The translations under genes were made by a program, and so were the position numbers. A stretch of 64,000 nucleotides of DNA from Ailanthus altissimus. Taxonomy: Eukaryota; Streptophyta; Magnoliopsida; Sapindales; Simaroubaceae. The notes below the pieces were generated by a model. The model did no database searches. It was not told the DNA's origin and saw only the letters and a program-made list of their open reading frames with translations. Below are positions 9,192 through 22,400 of the stretch, in pieces (position 1 is the stretch's first letter; each line of letters begins with the position of its first letter). The stretch is from assembly GCA_946807835.1 (NCBI GenBank), contig OX327684.1, forward strand, positions 36,826,501-36,890,500, in the 5' to 3' direction.

Positions 9192-12100
9192 GAGTACGAG
9201 CAATCCGTTACTAATCTTGAACAAATACCAAAAAACTATAGGGTACTGAATAAAATATGTAAGACTTGCTTATGAATCTAAAAATAGTTCTAGATTCAGT
9301 AATATTTGATATTACTAAACCACAGATAGAGAAAAGTCATAATGGAAAGTGTTTCCACTGTTATAAGGTTTGAAATAGTAAATGTTACTATTCATCATAC
9401 CTTGACTTAAGAAAGATTGACTCATTAGATATCTGTTTGACCAAACATTAACATTTCATTAGCATTTGATGTTAACTCTGCAAGGGTATGAGATACTGCT
9501 TGTTATTATCATATCTGCAAGATGTTGCATGATTTGACAAATGCTTGATTACTAAAAAATGAGAAGTTCAGCTTCACGTAGGTAATAGAGATTTCCTGAA
9601 CGTGGTAGCCGTTAAGACTTCACAGTTACTTCTTATTTCTAGTAACAGCATTAATGTTGTATAATTACTATTACGTGCCAAACATTATTAGGTAAATCAT
9701 ATCACTCCCTGTAGTTGACAGAGAGGGTTATCATAAAAATACGGAAATAGTTCCTTGTGATAATGATAATGATTTACTAACTGAATGTCAGTTAATGAAT
9801 GGCCGTTATATCTTATATACAATAGCAAATGTTATAAGTGTAGAGGTGAACAGAATATATAGTATTTCAGCAACTTAAATAATAATGAATAGTGGTATAT
9901 ATAAGATTAGATCATGTAGCCGTGAGACGACTATCCTAACTGGTTAAGGATGGTCAGATATTTGATCTGACTATAGTACATTGACTAGTTTATGAATTAT
10001 GAATTCAAAAGAATATGACCGAATCTTTATGTAGGTGTAAGACGCCAAGCCACTGGTTTATTAGATCTGGTACATATAGATGTATTTAGTCCAATAAATC
10101 TTACTGTTATAAATGATTTCGATACTTCATTGTCTTTATAGTGATTGTCACTATATGGACATGTGTTTCTAGGAAACGTAGGTCAGAATAATTTCGAAGT
10201 GTTCAAAATGTTCTGACAATGAAAGTAAAGAAACAAACCCTTATGTATATTGAGTACTTGCGATTAGATCGAAGTAGTTTATACATAATCAGTAAATTCA
10301 TAAATTATTTAAAGAGAATATGATTCTCTCTCAGCATAGTCCTCCAAATACTCCTCAACATAAAGATGCTTAGGAAATGAGGAATCGGACTATATTAGAT
10401 ACAGTCTGATTGATATTGAGAATCGCTGATCTTCTAAAATATCTATGAGGTTATACTTTAGCATCTGCTACTCACTTATTAAATAATTCCATAATCGTTC
10501 CTACTACTTTATATGAGATATAGACTAAATAGGAAATGAGTCTTAAGTATGTTAAGAATTAGTGTTATTCTGTTTTCATAAGAGTTATGCAACAGAATAA
10601 ACTTGTATCCAACGGTACAAGTATCGGTTCATTTAGTATCTCAAGTGTATAATGGGATACCACTTCTATAATACAGATGAACGAAATATGTTCGTTTCTC
10701 ATAATGTCACATTCCTAGAGAAAGAGTTTCTCATGGATTGTGGAGATTATAGAAAGATTGAACTTGATGAAGTCAATCCAAAAATTAGATGAACCAACGA
10801 TGGAGTTTTAATTTCAATGAGTGAAATACCTTTAACACACTAAGTTCATAAGTCCAAAAGGATATCAAGGCCATCATTTAGGTATGTTTGATACTTGAAT
10901 GTACCCTTGATATTTTCTTAGTTGAAGAAATGGATCCTTTAACTTATGGTGAGACGATGTTTGACATCGATTCGGAAAAATAAAAAGATATCATAAAATT
11001 TGAAATTGACTCAACGCATGACAATTAAGTCTATGACTTAGTTGAGCTTCCTGTAGAAATTGTTTCTATCAGCAGTAAATCAGTTTACGCAGCGGAAGCA
11101 GTGTGGGCCCTATCTGAAGGAATGGTCCTTCATGGCCTGACTAATGTTGAAAGGTTACACTCAGAGATCTAGGATCAATAATGAGGAAACCTTTTTCATC
11201 AGTAACCATGCTAAAGTCAATTTAGATTTTGTTGATGACAAGATACCATAAAATTCGAATTTGACTCTAAGTATGACAATTAAGTCTAGGACTTAGTTGT
11301 GCTTCCTATAGAAACTGTTTCTATCAGCAGTAAATCAGTTTATGCAAATGAAGCAATTTGGGCCCTATTTGAAGGAATAGTCCTTCATGGCCTGACTAAT
11401 GTTGAAAGGTTACACTCAGAGATCTAGGATCAATAATGAGGAAACCTTTTTCATCAGTAACCATACTAAAGTCAATTTGGATTTTGTTGGCTATTGCTGC
11501 ATATTATGATTATGAAGACTGGCTTATAAATGTAAATAAGGTGTTCTGGGAAGTATATCTCCAACAAGAGATATGCAAAGAACAACTTGATGTTTTTGTA
11601 GCCAAGCCTAACTTCTAATATAATGTGCAAATTAAGGAAGTCCATTTATGGACTTAAGCAGTTTTTCCAAAGTTGGAATCTTTGTTTAAATGATGAAATC
11701 AGAAAGTCTGGTTTTATCAGGAATAAAGAGGAAGCGTGTGTGTTCAGAAAGGGCAGTGGGAGTATAATTATCTTTTTAGTTCTCTAAAGTGGAAAATATA
11801 TACTCAATATTGGAAACGATGAATGGAGTATAGCAAGTAAATCAGATAAGTGTTATCTGTGTAAAGAACTTCTTCATAAAAGATTTGAGAGAGACTTCCT
11901 ATATACTAGGTATAAAGCTTTATGGAGATATAGCTAGGAAGCTAATAAGACTCTCTCAAACTTCGTATATAGAATAAGTCCATGAAAAGGTACAACTTCA
12001 TTGACTGTGAGACAGTTAAAGTCCCTTTTAGAAGTGGCATTCATCTTTGTTAGAGGAAGTGTCCTCGGGAAGAAGATGAGAGAGTTAGAGTGTCTAACAT

Positions 12101-12776
12101 CTCAGATGCATTAGCTAGAAATAGATTAATGCATACCGTCTAATGTACGAAATCTGGATTTAGATGGTTGTAAGTGTTACAAGCTGGTATCTAATTAATC
12201 CAGATCACGATCATTAAATGGTTGTGAAACATATCTGAAAATACTTGAGAAGTATAGAGGATAAGTTTATAAAATATGGAGAAAGTTTCTTACAAAAGAA
12301 GGGATACACATATTCAGACTTACGTTTGATCTGAATGGTAGAAAGTCTACATCTAGTTATGTGTTTCTCTTTATCAGTACCGGAGCTAGTTAAATGTGTG
12401 TTAGTAAATGTCCACAGGTAATTCTGCCTTGGAGGTAGAATATGTTGCGGCTTGAGAAGTCAGCAAAGAAAGTACAATGGATATTCAAAATTAATTGCAG
12501 AGCTTTGAATAGTTCCAAGCTCAGTGGATCCTATCCCACTATATTGCAAAATAACGGTAATTGCTTAAAGCCGAGAAGCCATAAGGCACACCAGTATTCT
12601 AATCATGTGAACTCTGAAAATCACATAATTAGAAAGTTCTTGGCAGCAAGAGTTGTAATAAAATCTAGGGAATAATCCTTGGATGTAGCGAACCCCCCTA
12701 AGCCTAAACTCCTATAGTGTTTGAGAAACACGTGGAGTGTATTGGTATGAGATACCAGTACGTATGGCACTGAAGC
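9192..12776 (+). pseudogene. Degraded Copia-1 gag-pol remnant
   Basis: Many stops and shifts, but homology to the Copia-2 polyprotein can be followed in order. There is a gag start without ATG (9192-9250), then a zinc-knuckle scrap (AAGTGTTTCCACTG near 9346), with most of gag missing between. Integrase-end sequence around 10640-10790 matches the YQFYDPEQRN..LEKQFLMDCGD region. Reverse transcriptase pieces lie at 11440-12000 and the RNase H end at 12400-12770. A stretch of about 250 bp is present twice (10986-11236 and 11241-11490). It cannot make enzymes. Confidence 0.85.
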
Positions 12777-12787
12777 AAGTGGGAGTT
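12777..12787 (+). other. Polypurine tract of Copia-1
   Basis: AAGTGGGAGTT immediately before the 3' LTR, the plus-strand primer site. The identical 11-mer precedes the 3' LTR of Copia-2 (minus strand, 19407-19417), supporting one family. Confidence 0.85.
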
Positions 12788-14988
12788 TGTTGGAGCTGGT
12801 GCTCACGTGCCATTCCAATATTGTATGAATATTAATTGTTAATATTTATACAATAAACATTTCGAATAAAGATTGTTAATATCATATTAATATGGTATAA
12901 TGCTTGTAACATTAGAGACATTGTTTGATCTGAAAGAGTTCAGATCTGGTCTAAAGGAGTTTAGATCAGAACTAATAGTTAGCAAAGCTGAGAGTTATAA
13001 ATGCTAAAAGTTAGCACTGTTAAGAGTTAGCAGGTTATAAGAATCAGCGAGGTCTAAAGAGTTAGAACCTTGTCTATAATGGGACAAAGACCTGAGAGTA
13101 TACTTGTAATGATGTAGTTGCAAAGAGTTGCAATAGGAGTTAAGAAATATCATTATGTAAGTATGTCTCAAAGATAATGTTCCTGATCTATAATCACTAA
13201 TGCGGGTCTATCGGTGATTCACTTTATATAGATTAGTGTATGTTTATGTTTGACTGGTTCAGATGGTTGTTCTTAGCTGACCATGAGCTTAGAGCTTGTA
13301 TAGGCATACGGGTATCCAGTCAAGACTGGATACTGAACTAACTTATGAGGACCCCAATAGATATCCTATGACACCGTCAAAGGAAGGTCCTCTCGAGTTG
13401 AGTAGTATTCGTGGTCCTTTGACCTGAGCGCCACGGTGGTCTTGTGAGTGATCCATCATGCTTTGGTTCCACATATGTCAGAGACCTTTCATGGTCTGAC
13501 CGCTATATGTCGCTGGGTATGGTCCGGTGCTCATGGAGTCCGGTGTGCGTAGATACGGGATCCGTCAGCTTACGTAGGTAAGTTGTATATCCGATGCTCC
13601 GAGATTGTATTTCATAAAGTCTTGTGGCCACAAGCATAAACCCGGGAAAAGAGTTTCCCATAGGGTTAAACAATATAGCAAAAGTGTTTGCGTATATTGT
13701 TTATAGAGATACGAATCTGGAGATAAATTTATGGATGAGCAAATGGGGATTTGACGGTGCTGATCTATATCCCCGCACATCCAGGATATAAATGATGGAA
13801 GGATTATACGTATACGTTATGACCTCAACTTGTATGGTCTGACACGCTGATTTGTAATATTCGTAACGTGTGCGTGGGGCATCGATTACGGATTAATGGA
13901 ACAGTTCCATTTGACAAATCGGGTGTAGACCTAGAGAGTCCCAATATGAAATGTACTCTTTGAGCACTTGGGCAGTGTACCGTATTGAATTGTTCAATAC
14001 AGTATAATTCAGCAATTACTAAGGTTACGTTAACTAAAGTATGTGGTTAAATTGGTGGGACCCACTTTAGGTTAACTTGGTAACCGAGTAAGGATATAAT
14101 AGTAATTTCACTTTATGATTATTTAATTGTTAAATAATTAAAATAAATATTTATTTATTTAATTGTTAAATAAATTAATTTAACATAACTAAGGTTAAAA
14201 GTTAACCAAGTGGTTAAGTTAAGTTAACCTTACTTAAAGGTTAAGTAAAGGTTAACCTAACCATGGTTAAGTTAGTTAACTATGGTTAAATTAATTAAAT
14301 ATTTATTAACTTAAAGGTTAAGTTAAAATAATCTAACTAAGGTTAAATGTTAACTAAGGTTAGGTTAAGCCAAATGAAATGCAAATGAAATTCAAATTAG
14401 TTTGGAATTAATTCATTTGTATATAAAGTGAAATGAAATTGAAATTCAAAGATTGAATTAGTTTTTTAGGTTTTGCATTTTGGGAGCCAATTCAATTTGA
14501 GAAATTGAAATTGTTTGTTTTGTGTTTTAAGTGTTAGAACAACAAAACAAATTGAATTAATGGTTACTAAATGTAATAACTAAAAACAAGATTTGTTTTA
14601 TTTATTCAAGAGTTGAATAAAAGGAAAAACAAATTTAATTAAGTTAAATGGTTTAACTTTGAAAAATGTTTAAGTGTTAAACACAAAAGCTGGATTAAGA
14701 TGCTGCCATTCTAGACAATCAAACCCACCCTTGTTGATTGCTAGAATTGATCAAAGATTCATTTCATGGTGGACTTCAAAGAAAATTAATCCAAAGGCTT
14801 CATTGGTGATTTCTCAATCTCGAATTTCAGATTAATCAAATGTTATTTTCTGTGTTCATTGTATTCAATCTTCCGCTGTGCACATGTATGTATGAGATAT
14901 GTATATTGTTTGTATGATGAACACAAACCCACATGCAAAGAACCCTAAGTTTTTATTTGTACCACCCTAAACCCAACACAACCCAACA
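12788..14988 (+). repeat. Copia-1 3' LTR
   Basis: Same length as the 5' LTR, with no difference in the blocks compared at offset 7119. Followed by CAAGT at 14989-14993, the second copy of the target duplication. Confidence 0.92.
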
Positions 14989-16668
14989 CAAGTATCCCCC
15001 TCCTTTTGTTGTATGCGATGGTATCTTATATCGTGCTACCAAATTACCCTTCAAGTGATGGATGCATACACCATGATATACATTAGGAAATACTTCTTTA
15101 ATGGCCTTCTCGATACTAGCATGTCGATCAGATATAAATACAAGGTTCGCAAGATCGCCAATAACTCCTCGGAGTTTTTCCATAAACCACTTCCATGAAG
15201 CATCATTTTCAGAGTCAGCAATACCCCATGCAAGTGGAAAAATCTGGTTGTTTCCATCCTTGCAAACAGCCACAAACATTGTTCCCAAGTATGCATTTTT
15301 TAAAAATGTACCATCAACTGCAATAACCGGTCGGATGGAAGACTGGAACCCTCTAATACATGGTCCAAGAGCCATGAAGAAATATTTAAAGTGCTTGCAA
15401 TCGTCAATCTCCAAATGTGTGACTGTACCAGGGTTATGTTGTTCCAATATATGACAGTATGCAGGAAGTAATTTATATGAACCCTCTGGAGTACCACGTA
15501 TCAACACCAATGCATGCTCCTTAGACCGCCAAGCAGTAGGGTAAGTTAAGTCCACACCAAACTCCGCACGTATGTCTGCTTGGATTTCCTTCGGTCTATA
15601 AAGTCAACTCGCAGATGCAAATTTATTTTTTATAAATTTTCCAATAATCCGAGACTTTGCTTGTCGATGACCATCGCGTAATCGATCTAATTGGCACACG
15701 TGACTTGAATCAATTCTGCGCACAATAAAATGTTTCCTTGCATCTGTCGACACTGCACGTAATCGCCATCGACATCTATCATCATCACATTTGATCTCAA
15801 AACGATCTTTTGTCGACCTTGATACTTTAAAGCTCCAATTACCTTTAAGTGCTACCATACTAATAGCCTGGTGAAGTTCGTCTTTGCTATCAAACAACTT
15901 TCCTACAAACACATCGTCAATTCCACTACTCGATATCTTATCTGAAATGACCAAGTCTGATGGTGGTATTGGAGGCATAAACGCAAAGGGATTTTCTGCT
16001 TCACAAAAATCTATTCTTCTAGCTTCAACATTTAGGGAGCTTGTCGAAACATAACAACGTCCGCCTTCTACTAAATCATCCCCTTCTAAATTATCAACAT
16101 TTCTAACATCATCATAGTCCCCTTCCACATCCCCAACATTTTAAATGTCATCACAAGCGTAATGTGTATAGGCTGGGTCTTCATTAAAGGGTATAGGAGA
16201 AACATTGTGATACTCGTTCGTTGTGTTTGCAGGAACCACTGCTGGAACTGATAGAGATGTATGACTCACTTGGTTGCTACCGCTAGCTGACATAAAATAA
16301 CCATGAATTGATGGTGGATTGGGGGGCTGTACATTATCTTCATAAACAGGAGCTCTAGGATCCACTGTTACACATAAAGGACAATACGATCTTCTATTGG
16401 CGCTTAAAAAAAATCGAACATCATTGTCATTTCTAAACTCAATAGGCTTTAGGTTATACCTCATTGCATCAATTTTGATTTTCAAAGTCACCTTACACTT
16501 CACATTGTCGACTCCCAAGGTATAACATACTGCATTTAAAAGATCTTCAAAATTAATATCTTTCGAAACTGAAATTCTAAAATTATTATAATCAACATAA
16601 CTTTCTTCCCCGTCACTAGAACTCTACCACTTTCCACCAAAACAAATAACTATCGCATCACACTCCAT
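14989..16668 (-). pseudogene. MURA-type MULE transposase, N-terminal and catalytic part
   Basis: Read on the minus strand from an ATG at 16668 (MECDAIVICFGGKW). The first ~180 codons resemble the MuDR N-terminal region, followed by an acidic linker and a MuDR-type zinc-binding segment (CDDDRCRWRLRA..HVCQL). The DDE core follows: first Asp in VIAVDGTFLKN, second Asp in FISDRHASI, then the CxHH element GVCIHH. The remainder, with the SWIM and zinc-knuckle parts, continues at 5668-4857. In-frame stops are TAG 16624-16626, TAA 16138-16140 and TGA 15604-15606. The frame is open on both sides of each, so these are single nonsense changes. Copia-1 entered between GGGYL and ASYF. Introns at one of these points cannot be fully excluded. 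Confidence 0.85.
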
Positions 16669-16789
16669 ATGACCTGAAAAAACAAAAAGATTAGGAAAAG
16701 TTTGATGAACACTTGAAATTATACATTTAATAAGAGTTTTACATGATTATTTTATATTACTAGTGTATTTAATTTTCTTAACTTAAGTA
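16669..16789. other. Spacer between the MURA start and the Gypsy LTR
   Basis: AT-rich DNA, presumably the 5' region of the transposase gene. AAGTA at 16785-16789 is the left flank of the Gypsy-type LTR; the right flank is AAGTT (27662-27666), one mismatch. Confidence 0.45.
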
Positions 16790-17229
16790 TGTTTACAATA
16801 TTGTACTTAATTATCTTATAACTGTTTTGTGGCAGGTTCGGTAAAATAGGCATAACTTTCTACCTAAAGACCCAATTGAGGTGATTCTTAATCCTGTGCA
16901 GAGCTGACTCAATGGTCTAACATATTGTATTTCACAAAGCATTGGAAATTCGAGTGTTTAGAGGGTGAAAATTGGCCTAGAACAGAATTGATCTGCAGTA
17001 CAGGCCCAGTTTGAACAGTTATCAGTATTTGGCTCATAACTATAGAAATACGTATCTAATACGTATGAGATTACTCAATTTGGAAAGATGAGAGCCTTAT
17101 CTACAACTTTTATGTTTTGAGTGACAACTAATTCGGATTACATCAATTCCAAATTGGATAATCAAGTGGGTGCCCAAGTGATAATGAATGCAAATTATTT
17201 TGCCACCATTCTTGACTTTCATCAACCAA

Positions 17230-17234
17230 GTGGT
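17230..17234. repeat. Target-site duplication GTGGT (Copia-2), first of three copies
   Basis: GTGGT precedes TGTTGGGAG, the outer end of the Copia-2 3' LTR. It is repeated at 24575-24579, before the second LTR, and at 26752-26756, after it. A normal insertion would show only two copies. Confidence 0.88.
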
Positions 17235-19406
17235 TGTTGGGAGTTGTTCATTCATGGGTGTTTGCATGTGGGTTTTGTGTTTAATCACAATTTATACATA
17301 TCACATATATATAATGAAGCAGCGGAAGCTTAAAGTATTGCAGTAAACACAATCACAATTTATTAATCAGAAACGAGATTGAGAAATAACCCTTGAAGCC
17401 TTTGGTTGGAGATTGTTGAAGTCCACCAAAATGTTGTCTTTGATCAATTCTAGTAATCAACAATGGTGGGTTTGATTATCTAGAATGACAGCTTTTGATC
17501 CAGCACTTGTTTAACTACTTAAACTTGTGTTCTTGATTTTTTCTTTTTGATTAACACTTAATCAATTAATCAAAAACCTATTTTGCTAAATTAGTTTTAA
17601 GCCTTAAAAGAAAATAATGAATTCAACTCTTGAATCCATTAATTAGAAGACAATTTCTCTTTTCTCTCTTTGTTAAATGGCTGAGCTAATTTTGCAAAAT
17701 CAATTTAACAAAAACCTTATTAATTTAATTTACATTTGTTTTATTTATACAAATGAATTTAATTTCATTTCATAACACTTAATTTCACTTAATTTCAATT
17801 TGAATTTAATCTAACCTAATCATAGTTAACTCTTAACTTTAGTTAGGTTAAACTAACATTAAAATATTCTAACTATAGTTAACTCTTAACTCTAGTTAAT
17901 TAAAAGAATATTTAATTATTTTAACCATGGTTAACTAACTTAACCATGGTTAGGTTAACTTTTACTTAACCATTAAGTATAGTTAATCTAACTTAACTAA
18001 ATGGTTAACTCTTAACCTTAGTTAAACTTAAATTATTTATTCAACAATTAAATAAATAAATATTTATTTGAATTATTTAACGATTAAATAATTATCAAGT
18101 GAAATTACAATTATGTCCTTACTCGGTTACCTAGTTAACCTAAAGTGGGTCCCACCATCTGACCATATACTTTAGTTAACGTAACCTTAGTAAATTGCTG
18201 GATTTTACTGTATTAAACTATTTAATACGGTACGCTGCCCAAGTGCTCAAAGAGTACATTTCATATTGGGACTCCCTAGGTCCACGCCCGATTCGTCAAG
18301 TGAAACTATTTCACAAGTCCGTGAACGATGCCCCACGCACACGTTACGGATATTACAAATCAGCGCGTCAGACCATACATGTTGAGGTTACTCCATATTC
18401 GTATAATCCTTCCGTCATTATATCCAGGATGAACGGGATATAGATCATTACCGTCAAATCCCGATAATTTCATCCATCACTTTATTATCTTCAGATTCGT
18501 ATCTTTATGAACAATTTACGCAAACACTTTTGCTATAATGTTCGAACCTGTAGGAAACTCCTTTCCCAGGTAGATTGCTTACGGCCATAAGACTTTACAA
18601 GATACAATCTCGAAGTTCGGATATACTACCCATCTATGTGAGCTGACGGATCCCATATCTATGCACACCGAACTCCATGAGCATCGGACCATACCCAGCG
18701 ACACGTAGCGGTCAGACCATGAAAGGTCTCTGACATACGTGGAACCAAAGTATGATGGATCTCCCACAAGTTCACCGTGGCGCTCAGGTCGAAGGACCAC
18801 AAATACTACTCAACTCGAGAGGACCTTCCTTTGACGGTTTCATAGGATATCTATTGGGGTCCTCATGAGTCTGTTCAGTATCCAGTCCTAACTGAATACC
18901 TGTATGTCTATATGAACTTCAACCAAGCTCATGGTTAACTAAGAATAACCATTTGTACAATACAGCTATAGACATACACTAATCTATGTGTTTCACCGAT
19001 AGACCCTCATTGGTAAACGTAGATCAGGAACTCTTTATTTGAGAAGATACTTCCATAACGACATTTCTTAGTCTCTATTGCAACTCTTTGCAATTTTGTC
19101 ATTACTAGTAGATTCTCAGGTCTTTGTTACATTATAGATTAGGTTCTAACTTTTTAGATCCCGCTGGGTATTATAACCTGCTAACACTTAGCATTTATAA
19201 CTATCAGCTTTGCTAACTCTTAGCCATGGTTTAAACTTATTTAAACCAGATATGAACTCATTCAGATCATATCATTTTTATAATGTTACAAGCTTAATTA
19301 CCATTTAATAAAAGTTATCAGCGATTTAATAAAATATGCATTGTATAAATATTACAAACTTAATATTCATACAAACTGGGATGGCGCGTAAGCACATACC
19401 CTAACA
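17235..19406 (-). repeat. Copia-2 3' LTR
   Basis: 2172 bp, near-identical to 24580-26751 at a fixed offset of 7345. The one difference I saw is C at 17543 against T at 24888, inside a T run. The ends are TGTTGGG..CTAACA on the plus strand. It is clearly related to, but diverged from, the Copia-1 LTR. Small ORFs inside are duplicated with the LTR and are not genes. Confidence 0.9.
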
Positions 19407-19420
19407 AACTCCCACTTGCT

Positions 19421-22400
19421 CTAGTGCCATGCATACTGGTATCTTATACCCATAGCCTCCACGTGTTTCTCAAACACCTTTGGAGTTAAGGCTTTAGTAA
19501 GTGGATCCGCTACATTATTTATAGAATCTACTCTACAAATTATTATATCACCCCTAGCCAAGATCTCTCTAATTATGTGGTATTTCCTCTCCACATGTTT
19601 AGATCTCTGATGTGCTCTTGGCTCTTTTGCTTGTGCAATGGCTCCATTATTGTCGCAAAATAATGGGATAGGATCTTTCGAACTTGGAACTATTCCGAGT
19701 TCTGCGACAAACTTACGTATCCACACTGCTTCTTTTGCAGCTTCAGAAGCGGCAATATATTCTGCCTCAGTGGTAGAATCAGCTGTGGATCCCTGTTTGG
19801 TGCTTTTCCAACTCACTGCAGCACCGTTGAGAATAAACACATACCCAGATGTAGACTTTCTATCATCTAGGTCAGACTGAAAGTCTGAATCTGCGTATCC
19901 TCTCACTTGCAAGTCACCATCTCCATAAACAAGAAACTTGTCCTTCGTACCCTTAAGGTATTTCAGGACATGTTTGACTGCCATCCAATGGCTGTCACCT
20001 GGATCAGCCTGGTATCGGCTAGTAACACTTACAGCCATACTGATATCAGGTCTCGTGCACATCATAGCATACATCAAGCTTCCCACAGCTGATGTATATG
20101 GCATGTTAGACATTCTAACTCTTTCATCTTCTGTTTGAGGAGACATTTTCCTCGAAAGATGAATGCCATGTCTAAAAGGTACACTAGTTGTCTTACAATT
20201 AGTGAAACTATACCTTTTTAAGACACTATCAATATACGATGATTGGGAGAGTCCTATCAGCTTCCTCGCTCTATCTCTATAGAGTTTTATACCTAGTATA
20301 AAGGAAGCCTCTCCCAAATCCTTCATGGAGAAGTTCTTACTCAGATAGCTCTGGACTGATTGCAACATACCTATATCATTCCCAATGATAAGTATGTCAT
20401 CAACATAGAGAACTAAGAAAACTATCATGCTCCCACTGACCTTTCTATACACACAAGCTTCCTCTTCATTTTTGATGAAACCAGACCCTCTGATTACTTC
20501 ATCAAAACGAAGATTCCAGCTTCGGGATGCCTGCTTAAGTCCATAAATGGACTTCTTCAGTTTGCATATTAGACCAGAGGTCAAGCTAGATGCAAAACCT
20601 TCAGGCTGTTCCATGTATATCTCTTCATCGAGATATCCATTTAGGAACGCCGTCTTCACATCCATCTGCCATATCTCATAATCATAATATGCTGCAAATG
20701 CCAATAATATACGAATTGACTTGAGCATCGCTACTGGTGCAAAAGTTTCCTCATAGTCGATCCCAGATCGCTGAGTATAACCTTTGGCAACCAGTCTGGC
20801 TTTAAAGGTTTCAACCTTTCCATCAAGCCCACGCTTCCGTTTATAAATCCATTTACAACCGATAGGAACTATTCCTTCAGGAAGCTGAACCAAGTCCCAG
20901 ACTTGATTCTGATGCATAGAGTCAATTTCGGATTTCATGGCATCTTGCCATTTTCCCGAGTCGATGTCCAACATCGACTCTCTATAGGTCAAAGGATCAT
21001 TTTCTTCAATTAAGAAAACTCCAAGCGCACCTTCAGGTATCTGACCATACCTAGTAGGTGGCCTAGACATCCTTTGTGACCTACGAGAATGGTGTGTCAA
21101 AGGTATTTCACTCGATTGAGCCTGAGTTTCCATCAGTGGTTCATCAGTGTTTTGATTGACTTCATCAAGTTCAATCTTTTTACAATCCCCACAATCCATA
21201 AGAAACTGTTTCTCAAGAAAAGTGGCATTACGAGCAACGAACACATTTCGTTGTTCAGGATCATAAAATTGGTATCCCATTGAATTCTTAGGATATCCGA
21301 TGAACCGATACTTATACCCCCTGGGTGCAAGTTTATCCTGTTGTGCAACATTTACATAAGCAGGACAGCCACAAATTTTAAAATATTTGAGACTTGGTTT
21401 CCTTCCAGTCAATATCTGATATGGAGTAGAAGGAACAGCTTTAGATGGAACTCTGTTCAATATGTGAGTTGACGTTTGTAGGGCATGACCCCACAGATAT
21501 TCAGGAAGATCGGTAAAGCTCATCATCGATCGGACCATATCCAATAAAGTCCGATTCCTCCTCTCCGATACACCATTGTGTTGCGGAGTACCTGGAGGAC
21601 TATATTGAGCTAGAATCCCATTCTCTTTTAAATAATCCGAAAATTCACCGCTCATGTATTCACCGCCTCGATCTGATCGAAGGCACTTGATGTTCATTCC
21701 GGTTTGTTTCTCTACTTCAAGTCGGAATTCTTTGAACTTTTCAAAGGTTTCTGACTTATGTTTCAAAAGAAACATATACCCGTATCGTGACAAATCATCG
21801 ATAAAAAGTACAAAGTATCGAAATCCACCCATAGCAGTATGATTCATTGGACCGCATACATCTGTATGTACAAGTTCCAATAAATCTGAGGCACGGTGTC
21901 CTACACCTACAAATGGAGATTTGGTCAACTTTCCCTGAATGCATGATTCACAAACTGGATAAGGCTGTATGGTCAGATCAGGTATCTGTCCATCCTTAAC
22001 CAGACGGGTTAGGCGTCTCACACCTATATGACCTAATCTCATATGCCATATTTTCGTTTCATTTAAAGTTTCCGAATTTCTACTAGTACTAGCTTGCATA
22101 CTCATGACACTGCTTGTTGTATCTAATATATAATGCCCATTCACTAACCGACAATCAGCTAATAAAACATCATACATATCATATAATAATAAGGAACAGT
22201 TCCGAATATTCATATGATACCCTTCACTGTCGAGTACAGGAAGGGATATTATCTGTCTGATGATGTTGGGAACAAAATAACAATTATTTAATACAACATA
22301 TTTATTACATGGGAGAAGTAAATCCAAATGTCCTACAGCTTCAACCTGCAGGAAATCACCATTTCCAGCTCGAAGCTTTACCTCTCCTGGCTGCAGCAAT

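Larger units (their letters stand above)
5669..14988 (+). mobile_element. Copia-1: non-autonomous Copia LTR retrotransposon inside the MULE transposase
   Basis: Full structure: 5' LTR 5669-7869, primer binding site 7872-7883, long leader, degraded gag-pol 9192-12776, polypurine tract 12777-12787, 3' LTR 12788-14988 and CAAGT on both sides. The LTRs are the same length (2201 bp), and I found no difference in the stretches compared. The interior is full of stops and lacks most of gag. Leader hairpins, polypurine tract and pol remnants match Copia-2 of this window, so both belong to one family. Recent insertion plus a ruined interior suggests proteins supplied in trans by an intact relative. Confidence 0.92.

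Noticed and set aside
17097..18800. ORFs at 17097, 17121, 18195 and 18579, repeated 7345 bp downstream
   Set aside because: They are in the Gypsy-LTR flank or the Copia-2 LTR and have no domain.
16793..19406. Reading the whole 2.6-kb direct repeat as the Copia-2 LTR
   Set aside because: GTGGT at 17230 and 24575, TG/CA ends at 17235-19406, and alignment with the Copia-1 LTR place the LTR start at 17235. The first 442 bp belong to the Gypsy-type LTR.
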